A DNA stretch of 12,962 bases from Pseudomonadota bacterium (GTDB lineage: Bacteria; Pseudomonadota; Gammaproteobacteria; Xanthomonadales; Xanthomonadaceae), in the NCBI GenBank assembly GCA_023423605.1, contig JAFAFF010000183.1:1-12962 (forward strand). Direction: 5' to 3'. A model generated the notes under the pieces. That model did no database searches. It had not been told where the DNA came from and saw nothing but the letters and a program-made list of their open reading frames with translations. Positions 6,374 to 11,893 of the stretch are shown in pieces. How positions within the stretch are numbered: the stretch's first letter is position 1; each line of letters opens with the position of its first letter. Made by a program: the position numbers and the translations under genes.

Positions 6374-7120
6374 ATGACTTATTGCGTTGGAATCGAGGTG
6401 GATGAAGGCCTGGTCTTCGCCGCCGACACCCGTACCAATGCCTCCCTGGACAACGTCCGCGTGCATCGCAAGCTGCATGTGTTCGAATATCCGGGCCAGG
6501 CGGTCTTCGTGCTGATGGCGGCCGGCAACCTGGCCACCACACAACTGCTGGTTTCACGCCTGCGCCGGGACGTGGAAGAGCAGCGCGAACCCAACCTGCG
6601 TACCCTCCGGCACCTGTTCGAGGTGGTGGAATATGTCGGCACGCTGCTGGTGGCCAGCCAGGTGCAATGCCGCGACCCGGGGGACGGGCTCGATGGCGTC
6701 AACACCCAGGCCACGCTGATCCTCGGCGGACAGGTCGCTGGCGGGGCGCCTGGCGTGTACATGATCTATCCGCTGGGCAATGCCATCGCCGCCTCGCCGG
6801 AAACGCCCTACCTGCAGATCGGCGAATCCAAGTATGGCAAGCCGATCCTCGACCGCATCATCCGCCCGCACACCGCGCTGGACGATGCCGCGCGCACCGC
6901 GGTGGTGTCGCTGGATTCGACCATGCGTTCCAACCTGTCGGTGGGGCTGCCGCTGGACCTGGTATTGATCCGGCGCGACGAACTGCGCGTCCGCGACCAG
7001 CTGCGACTGGACGGTGACACACCGCTGTTCGCCGATATCCACCAGAACTGGGCGCGTCGGCTGGAGCAGGCCGTGTCCGAATTACCGCGCTTCCCCTGGG
7101 AAACCGGCCATAGCGGGTAG
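6374..7120 (+). CDS. Anbu-type proteasome-like peptidase
   Basis: A 248-residue member of the bacterial 'ancestral beta subunit' (Anbu, COG3484) branch of the Ntn-hydrolase/proteasome superfamily. It starts MTYCVGIEVDEGLVFAADTR. Removal of Met1 would expose Thr2 as N-terminal nucleophile. Asp18 and Lys33 (in VHRKLHVF) sit at the spacing of the proteasome Asp17/Lys33 residues. The glycine-rich AAGNLATT and the C-terminal LDLVLIRRDELRV strand also fit. Known Anbu proteins form large cytosolic ring or lock-washer assemblies, and their substrates are unclear. ATG 6374 is supported by GGGAG (6362-6366) 7 bases upstream and by the need to place Thr second; an in-frame upstream extension to 6302 is rejected. 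The usual partners (alpha-E domain, ATP-grasp and transglutaminase-like genes) are not adjacent: folK is divergent upstream and a kinase gene converges downstream. The stop TAG lies in a SMAG repeat. Confidence 0.92.
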   Translation: MTYCVGIEVDEGLVFAADTRTNASLDNVRVHRKLHVFEYPGQAVFVLMAAGNLATTQLLVSRLRRDVEEQREPNLRTLRHLFEVVEYVGTLLVASQVQCRDPGDGLDGVNTQATLILGGQVAGGAPGVYMIYPLGNAIAASPETPYLQIGESKYGKPILDRIIRPHTALDDAARTAVVSLDSTMRSNLSVGLPLDLVLIRRDELRVRDQLRLDGDTPLFADIHQNWARRLEQAVSELPRFPWETGHSG

Positions 7121-7177
7121 AGCGGGGCTCTGACCCGCTGCGCGGTAAAGCCCCAGCCGGGCAGAGCCCGGCGCTAC
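7117..7177 (+). repeat. SMAG/REP inverted doublet 3 (61 bp), supplying stop codons to both flanking genes
   Basis: It has the same orientation as doublet 1: a GCGGGG arm in plus orientation (7117-7143) and a GCCGGG arm in minus orientation (7156-7177), with spacer GGTAAAGCCCCA. The GTAG head at 7117 gives the TAG of the Anbu gene (7118-7120). The minus head at 7177 gives the TAG of the kinase gene (7176-7174). The junction thus consists of this element only. The right stem of the first arm carries an A that breaks one pair (CTGACCCGC), and the second head reads GTAGCGC rather than GTAGAGC. Confidence 0.92.
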
Positions 7178-8709
7178 GGGCCCTTAGCCGCGCCCTGTCC
7201 TTCCAGCGCCGATGCCACCGAACGGAATACCTGCTGCATCTCCAGCGGTTTGCGCAGCACGTGCACTGCCACGCCCGCTGGCGCCAGCTCCGGCGAAACC
7301 TCCACGCCCTCCTCTTCCAGCACCAGCGCCGGCCCGGTGAAGCCCCGGTCAGCCAGTTCCGCCAGCGTCTCGGCCACTGTCAGCAAGGGCCCACCACCAT
7401 CGATGATCACCAGCACCGGCATCACGCCCTGCTGCATGCCGCGCAGCGCCGCGGCACCATCGGATGCCAACTGCAGCTGGTATCCCTGGCTGGACAGTGC
7501 ATTGCCCAGCAGCGAAAGCCGGGTCGCTTCACCATCCACCACCAGGATCAGCTGGCCCGTACCCGCCGACACCGGCTGCGGGGCCGGTTCGGGCACCTGG
7601 GCATCCTGGTTGACCGGCAGCCGGATGTCGAACCGCGTGCCCTGCCCGGGCTCACTGGACACCTGGATGCTGCCGCCGCAGCTTTCCACGATTCGCTTGC
7701 AGGACATCAACCCCAGCCCGGTGCCTTCGCTGCGGGTAGTGAAGAACGGCGCGAAGAGCCGCTGCAGCGTCGCCGCGTCCATGCCCACGCCTTCATCGAT
7801 GACGGAAATCCGCAGCCAATGCCGGCCGTCCCGGCAGCCGTCATCGGTGGCCACCAGGCACAGGCGGCCCCCCTCAGGCATCGCCTGGATCGCGTTCAAC
7901 GCCAGGTTGAGCAGCACCTGCTGCAACTCGGTGTAGTTGCCGTCCACGGCCAGCTCGTCGTCGGTCACCTCCAGCTGCAGCGTCACCTTGTCCGGCAGCG
8001 TGCCCCGCAGCAGCAGCTGCACCGCCTCGAACAGGTGCAGAATCCGCACGCGCTCGCTGGGACTGCGCGATCCGCGTACGAAGGACAGCATGGACTGCGC
8101 CATCTCGTGGCCGCGACGCCCGCATTCAGCGATGACGTCGGCCATGTGCCACAACTGCGGATCGTCGGTCCGCGCCTTCAGCAGTTCCGGCATGATCAGC
8201 AACGGCTGCAGGATGTTGCGCAGGTCATGGCTGAGGCCGGCGGCGAGCAGCGACAGGCTTTCCAGCCGCTGCGCGCGCATCAGTTCGGCCTCCACGCGCT
8301 GCGCATCGCCCTGCGTGCGCGCGTCGCGCACCGCGCGCGCCACCGCCGAAGGCAGCCGTGCCGGCTGGTGCTTGATGATGTAATCGTTGGCGCCGCGCTG
8401 CAGGGCCGCCACCGCCGTATCCTCGCCCAGCGTGCTGGACAGGAACAGGAACGGCAGCTCGGGTTGGGCCTGGCGCACGACATCCAGCGCGCGGAAGCCA
8501 GCGAAATCACCGGTATCCAGCTCGGCCAGCACGATATCCGGCTGGAACGTGGACAGCGCCGCCTGCAACTGCACTTCATCCTGCACGCGCTCGAAACTGG
8601 CCAGCATGCCGGCCTCGCGTATCAGCGCGGCGACACGTTCGGCGTCTGCCGGCGAATCTTCCACCAGCAGTATCCGCAGGTTGCCCAGTTCCTGAGCTTT
8701 CACCGCCAT
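7174..8709 (-). CDS. Soluble hybrid histidine kinase with receiver domains at both ends
   Basis: A 511-residue cytosolic two-component protein with no membrane segment. The order is: receiver-like domain (~11-128), short helical linker, HisKA with SHDLRN (phospho-accepting His161), HATPase domain with N box (Asn268/Asn272), G1 DEGVGM (305-310), F box FAPFFTT and G2 GTGLGL (329-334), then a C-terminal receiver (~386-505). The kinase core looks complete. The N-terminal receiver has Glu63 where the phospho-accepting Asp should be (DIVLAELDTGDF). The C-terminal one keeps Asp437 and Lys487, but has DG instead of the acidic pair and Glu465 at the usual Thr/Ser position. I infer input through the N-terminal receiver by protein contact rather than phosphorylation. 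ATG 8709 is preferred; upstream in-frame codons lack any ribosome-binding site. No cognate regulator gene is adjacent. Confidence 0.9.
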   Translation of the reverse strand: MAVKAQELGNLRILLVEDSPADAERVAALIREAGMLASFERVQDEVQLQAALSTFQPDIVLAELDTGDFAGFRALDVVRQAQPELPFLFLSSTLGEDTAVAALQRGANDYIIKHQPARLPSAVARAVRDARTQGDAQRVEAELMRAQRLESLSLLAAGLSHDLRNILQPLLIMPELLKARTDDPQLWHMADVIAECGRRGHEMAQSMLSFVRGSRSPSERVRILHLFEAVQLLLRGTLPDKVTLQLEVTDDELAVDGNYTELQQVLLNLALNAIQAMPEGGRLCLVATDDGCRDGRHWLRISVIDEGVGMDAATLQRLFAPFFTTRSEGTGLGLMSCKRIVESCGGSIQVSSEPGQGTRFDIRLPVNQDAQVPEPAPQPVSAGTGQLILVVDGEATRLSLLGNALSSQGYQLQLASDGAAALRGMQQGVMPVLVIIDGGGPLLTVAETLAELADRGFTGPALVLEEEGVEVSPELAPAGVAVHVLRKPLEMQQVFRSVASALEGQGAAKGP

Positions 8710-8805
8710 GGCCCCACCCCGGCTTCCTGCATCGGCTTTCCCCTTGAACGCCCTCTTCCCTGCACCGGCGCACGCCAATCACGACATGCCGGCGCGGCAC
8801 GCTCC

Positions 8806-8836
8806 ACTATAGTGCAACGTGCGCGGCGTCCGTCAA
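8806..8836 (-). promoter_or_regulatory. Candidate sigma-70-type promoter for the hybrid kinase gene
   Basis: Read on the minus strand, TTGACG (8836-8831) is followed by TATAGT (8811-8806), each differing from consensus at one base. The spacer is 19 bases, somewhat long. The -10 lies inside the perfect palindrome CACTATAGTG (8805-8814), which could be an operator. Transcription would start around 8799 and give a leader of about 90 bases. It lies just downstream of the small membrane-protein gene, so the kinase is probably an independent unit. Confidence 0.55.
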
Positions 8837-8841
8837 TAGCC

Positions 8842-9201
8842 TCAGCCCCAGGACCTCCGCATCATCTGATCGAAACTGGCCCAGTCAATGATCCGCGTAT
8901 CGGAGGGGCGATCAACCGGCACGGCAGAATGTCGTGATCCCGGAACAAAAATGGACCGGCCGAACGTCCAGTACGCGATACAGCAACCGGCTGCCAACAG
9001 CACCAGGCCGGCACCTGTTCGCCGGAGATTCCATCCGGTCGTCGGCTCGTCGTCGGCCAGCGGCCTGTCTTCCGGAAGTGACGCATTACCGACGTCGGCC
9101 AGCCGGATCTCTCTGGCCCTGGCGTTCTGCGTCACAGGATCTGCCATGGTCGGCAGCAAAAGCCGCTGAAGTGCGGGCACGTAAATGGAAACGTACGGCA
9201 T
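8842..9201 (-). CDS. Hypothetical small single-pass membrane protein
   Basis: A 119-residue protein I do not recognise. A short N terminus (MPYVSIYVPALQRLLLP) precedes an acidic/polar stretch. There is one clear hydrophobic segment, GAGLVLLAAGCCIAYWTFG, near residues 64-82, and a ~35-residue polar tail ending in SWG. The topology is probably N-in with a short periplasmic tail. ATG 9201 has AAGGAG 9 bases upstream, one of the better ribosome-binding sites in the window, and this is the main support for the gene. The internal ATG at 9147 has none. Third-position GC is visibly lower than in neighbours, with several AGG/AGA and ATT/TTT codons, so it may be young, weakly expressed or acquired. It lies between the BON-gene terminator and the kinase promoter, so it is probably transcribed alone. 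Confidence 0.6.
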   Translation of the reverse strand: MPYVSIYVPALQRLLLPTMADPVTQNARAREIRLADVGNASLPEDRPLADDEPTTGWNLRRTGAGLVLLAAGCCIAYWTFGRSIFVPGSRHSAVPVDRPSDTRIIDWASFDQMMRRSWG

Positions 9202-9291
9202 GATTGATGGCTCCTTGGAAAGGGCCGGGATGGTGCGCCGCTTTTTCCTGCTGCACAGTCAGAAATCGATGATGCGCCCCGTTCATCACCC

Positions 9292-9321
9292 AAAAAACGG
9301 GGCGCCCCAAGGGCGCCCCGT
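9292..9321 (-). terminator. Intrinsic terminator of the BON-domain gene
   Basis: Read on the minus strand, an 11-bp perfect stem (ACGGGGCGCCC paired with its complement, 3-base loop) is followed by a run of T corresponding to the A tract at 9292-9297. It starts 24 bases after the stop codon of the BON gene and is the clearest rho-independent terminator in the window. Confidence 0.9.
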
Positions 9322-9345
9322 CGTCCCACAATCTGCAGCCGGGAA

Positions 9346-9702
9346 TCAGCGACTACCGGTGAACTTCAGGCCGGATGCATTGACGCTCTTCACGCCCTTG
9401 ATCATCTTGGTCTTGGCGATCGCGTCGTCATGCTCCTGCTTGGTGGCCACGGTGCCCGACAGCGTCACCACGCCATTGACGGTTTCCACTGAAATGTCAC
9501 GACCCGGGGTGCTTTCGCTGACCAGCAGATCACCCTTCACCTTGGTGGTGATCCAGGTATCGGTTACCGGCTCGTTGGAGTCGCGCTTGTGATCGGCATG
9601 CTGGGCATCCTTGCGGACAGGATCATTGGCCATGGCCAGCGGAGCCGCCAGCAGCATGCCCAGGCCGATGGTCGCGGTCAGCAGCTTTGCATTGGTCTTC
9701 AT
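9346..9702 (-). CDS. Periplasmic single-BON-domain protein (OsmY-like)
   Basis: A 118-residue exported protein. A signal peptide (MKTNAKLL...LAAPLAMA, cleavage about residue 24) is followed by a short charged linker rich in Asp/Lys/His. One BON domain then spans about 48-115, with the typical ITTKVKGDLL helix, VNGVVTLSG strand turn and GVKSVNASGLKF strand. BON domains bind phospholipid or stabilise the envelope. The best-known relative, OsmY, has two such domains and responds to osmotic and stationary-phase stress; this protein has one, so only the class is assigned. ATG 9702 has AAGGAG 9 bases upstream. A longer in-frame reading to 9825 is rejected because it would bury the signal peptide. 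It is monocistronic: a divergent gene lies upstream and a strong terminator downstream. Confidence 0.92.
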   Translation of the reverse strand: MKTNAKLLTATIGLGMLLAAPLAMANDPVRKDAQHADHKRDSNEPVTDTWITTKVKGDLLVSESTPGRDISVETVNGVVTLSGTVATKQEHDDAIAKTKMIKGVKSVNASGLKFTGSR

Positions 9703-9777
9703 CGTGCGTGTCTCCTTCGTTGGTGGACGAAGTGTCCCGCAGCCACTGTCCAGTTCGCGTGCGGACGCCGTCACGCC

Positions 9778-9802
9778 GGGGTGAACCACCCCACCCGCGG
9801 GT
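9778..9802. promoter_or_regulatory. Two adjacent palindromes between the BON gene and the oxidoreductase gene
   Basis: GGGGTG-AAC-CACCCC (9778-9792) is an inverted repeat with a 3-base centre. It is followed directly by the perfect 10-base palindrome ACCCGCGGGT (9793-9802). Both lie in the 169-base divergent region, about 75-125 bases from either start codon, where a regulator of one or both genes could bind. I cannot name a regulator, and GC-rich chance palindromes are possible. Confidence 0.35.
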
Positions 9803-9871
9803 GTACCGTTCAGGTTTTCCGGCACCGCCAGCGCAGGTTAGGCTGGCCTCCCCCACCGCGTGGAGCGCGCC

Positions 9872-10912
9872 ATGATCCTCCCCCCGCTGCAGATCGCCCT
9901 GATCGGCTATGGCATGGCCGGCCGGGTCTTCCATGCACCGCTCATCCAGCACACCCCCGGACTGGCGCTGCACAGCGTGGTCAGTTCGCGGCGCGATGAA
10001 CTGCGCCGGCAATTCACCGACGTGCGCGTATGCGCGGACCCGGTGCAGGTATTCGACGACCCCGCCATCGACGCGGTGGTGGTCGCCACCCCGAACGATC
10101 TGCATGCGCCCTTGGCGCTGGCCGCACTGGAGGCCGGGAAGCATGTGCTGGTGGACAAGCCCTTCGCGCTGGATGACGCGGAGGCAGCCCACATCCTGGA
10201 CGCCGCCGAAGCAAACGCACGCGTGGCCACGGTATTCCAGAACCGTCGTTTCGACGCCGATTTCCTTACCCTTCGCGCGCTGCTGCAGACCGGTACGCTC
10301 GGTCAGATCGCTGAATGCCATTCGCATTTCGATCGCTTCCGTCCACAGGTGCGCGACCGCTGGCGCGAACGCGATGCTCCCGGCAGCGGCGTGTGGTACG
10401 ACCTTGGCCCGCATCTGCTGGACCAGATGCTGCAGCTGTTCGGCTGGCCGCAGGCCATCGATGCCGATCTGGACTGCCAGCGTGGCGACGGCGGCACCGA
10501 CTACCTGCACGCGGTACTGCATTACCCGCGCATGCGCGCCATCGTGCACGCCGGCTCGCTGGTTGCAGCAGCGTCACCACGTTTCGCCGTGCATGGCACG
10601 CACGGCAGCTGGACCAAGCACGGCCTGGACGTGCAGGAAGCGCAATTGGCGGCGGGTTTTGCTCCGGGTGCGCCGGGATGGGGACTGGACCCGCACCATG
10701 GTCAGCGCACCTGGTGGGATGACGCCGGCGCGCAACAGCGGGAAACAGTGGACAACCTGCCCGGTGATTACCGGCGCCTGTATACGCGGTTTGCCGCCGC
10801 CATTCGTGGCGAGGACGACCCCGAAGTCACGCCGGCGCAGGCGCGCCAGTTGATGCAGCTGCTGGATGCTGGGCGCACCAGCGCCCGCGAAGGCCGTCGC
10901 ATGATGCTGTGA
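9872..10912 (+). CDS. Gfo/Idh/MocA-family NAD(P)-dependent oxidoreductase (YdgJ-like)
   Basis: A 346-residue cytosolic oxidoreductase. The N-terminal Rossmann domain begins IALIGYGMAGRVFHAPLI, with the G-x-G-x-x-G loop. It continues through DAVVVATPNDLHAPLA and the EKP-type motif, here VDKPF (about 94-98), whose Lys contacts cofactor and substrate. The C-terminal alpha/beta domain has FDRFRPQVRDRWRE and GSGVWYDLGPHLLDQ, supplying the conserved Asp/His of the active site. These segments closely resemble E. coli YdgJ, whose physiological substrate is not established; a sugar or polyol is likely for the family. ATG 9872 has GGAG at 9862-9865, 6 bases upstream, and the GTG at 9860 is rejected because it overlaps that site. 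It stands alone, divergent from the BON gene and convergent with gnd. Confidence 0.92.
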   Translation: MILPPLQIALIGYGMAGRVFHAPLIQHTPGLALHSVVSSRRDELRRQFTDVRVCADPVQVFDDPAIDAVVVATPNDLHAPLALAALEAGKHVLVDKPFALDDAEAAHILDAAEANARVATVFQNRRFDADFLTLRALLQTGTLGQIAECHSHFDRFRPQVRDRWRERDAPGSGVWYDLGPHLLDQMLQLFGWPQAIDADLDCQRGDGGTDYLHAVLHYPRMRAIVHAGSLVAAASPRFAVHGTHGSWTKHGLDVQEAQLAAGFAPGAPGWGLDPHHGQRTWWDDAGAQQRETVDNLPGDYRRLYTRFAAAIRGEDDPEVTPAQARQLMQLLDAGRTSAREGRRMML

Positions 10913-10913
10913 C

Positions 10914-10973
10914 GTAGAGCCGGGCTCTGCCCGGCTGGGGCTTATCGCGCAGCGGGACAGAGCCCCGCTCTAC
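10914..10973 (-). repeat. SMAG/REP inverted doublet 4 (60 bp)
   Basis: A GCCGGG arm in plus orientation (10914-10935) faces a GCGGGG arm in minus orientation (10947-10973), the same orientation as doublet 2. The spacer is one base shorter (TGGGGCTTATC). One stem base change, GCGGGACAGAG, leaves a G-T wobble pair when the arm is read from its GTAG head. It starts one base after the stop of the oxidoreductase gene and ends 10 bases before the stop of gnd on the other strand. Confidence 0.92.
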
Positions 10974-10983
10974 GATACGAAGG

Positions 10984-11889
10984 TCAACGCGGTTTCACCG
11001 CATGGCCGCCGAATTCGTTGCGCATCGCCGCCAGCAGGCGGTCGGTGAATGAATTGGCTTCGCGCGAACGCAGGCGCTCCAGCAACGACAGCGTGATCAC
11101 CGGCGCCGGCACATCCAGCGCGATCGCTTCGGCCACCGTCCAACGGCCTTCGCCGGAATCGGACACATACGGCGCGATGCCGTCCAGCGATGGATTGCGC
11201 TGCAGCGCCTGCGCGCTCAGGTCCAGCAACCACGAACGCACCACGCTGCCGTGTCGCCACACCTCGGCCACCTGCGCAAGGTCCAGCTGCATCTCCTGCT
11301 TGCGTTCCATCAGCGCGAAGCCTTCGGCATAGGCCTGCATCATTCCGTACTCGATACCGTTGTGGATCATCTTGGTGTAATGGCCTGCACCACTGGGACC
11401 CACCCGCGCCCAACCGCGGTCCGCCGCCGGTGCCAACGCCTGGAAGATCGGCGCCAGCCGCTCCACCGTGTCGGCATCGCCACCGATCATCAGGCTGTAG
11501 CCTTCCTGCAGGCCCCATACCCCACCGCTGGTACCGCAATCCAGATAGAAGATGTCATCGTCGGCCAGCGAGCGGGCGCGCCGCATCGAATCCTGATAAT
11601 TGGAGTTGCCACCGTCGATCACCACGTCGCCTTCGGCCAGGTGCGGCACCAGCTGCGCCAGGGTCTGGTCCACGGTATCGCCGGACGGCACCATCAGCCA
11701 TACCACGCGCGGCACCGGCAGCGCTTCGACGGCCTCGGCCAGCGACGCCCGCGTTTCCAGCCCGGCGGCGGCAGCCACCGAACGCGCCGGCTCCATCGGG
11801 TCGTAACCCACCACGCGGTGCCCACCACGCTGCAGTCGCTGGGCCATGTTCGCGCCCATGCGGCCCAGGCCGATCATTGCAATATCCAT
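10984..11889 (-). CDS. gnd: 6-phosphogluconate dehydrogenase, decarboxylating, short NAD-type
   Basis: A 301-residue enzyme converting 6-phosphogluconate to ribulose 5-phosphate and CO2. It shows the dinucleotide loop GLGRMGANMA (7-16), IDGGNSNYQD (91-100), GTSGGVWGLQEGYSLMIGG (119-137) and the catalytic GAGHYTKMIHNGIEYG with Lys173. It is about 170 residues shorter than the E. coli-type NADP enzyme and belongs to the short class. The second strand ends VVGYDPMEPA, with an acidic Asp30 where NADP enzymes carry NRT-type residues, so NAD is the likely cofactor. ATG 11889 has a good AAAGGTG site, which overlaps the stop codon of the upstream gene 4 bases away; this implies translational coupling. 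The 3' end abuts SMAG doublet 4. Confidence 0.94.
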   Translation of the reverse strand: MDIAMIGLGRMGANMAQRLQRGGHRVVGYDPMEPARSVAAAAGLETRASLAEAVEALPVPRVVWLMVPSGDTVDQTLAQLVPHLAEGDVVIDGGNSNYQDSMRRARSLADDDIFYLDCGTSGGVWGLQEGYSLMIGGDADTVERLAPIFQALAPAADRGWARVGPSGAGHYTKMIHNGIEYGMMQAYAEGFALMERKQEMQLDLAQVAEVWRHGSVVRSWLLDLSAQALQRNPSLDGIAPYVSDSGEGRWTVAEAIALDVPAPVITLSLLERLRSREANSFTDRLLAAMRNEFGGHAVKPR

Positions 11890-11893
11890 CTTT

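Noticed and set aside
7174..8778. Longer version of the hybrid kinase starting at TTG 8778
   Set aside because: There is no ribosome-binding site, and the added residues are low complexity and precede the receiver domain without purpose. ATG 8709 suffices.
7261..8937. Plus-strand open frame of 558 codons opposite the hybrid kinase
   Set aside because: It is antisense to a gene with complete kinase motifs, has low-complexity His/Arg/Gln-rich composition, and no start signal.
9346..9825. Longer version of the BON protein starting at 9825
   Set aside because: It would place ~40 residues ahead of an obvious signal peptide. The AAGGAG site fits the start at 9702.
3197..10973. GTAG repeats considered as a dispersed CRISPR-like array or phage attachment sites
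   Set aside because: They are palindromic, kilobases apart, placed between genes, and have no unique spacers of regular length, cas genes or integrase. They fit REP/SMAG elements.
10970..11539. Second minus-strand frame overlapping gnd and ending at a SMAG-head TAG
   Set aside because: It lies out of frame inside gnd, which has full catalytic motifs. The repeat-derived stop is coincidental here.
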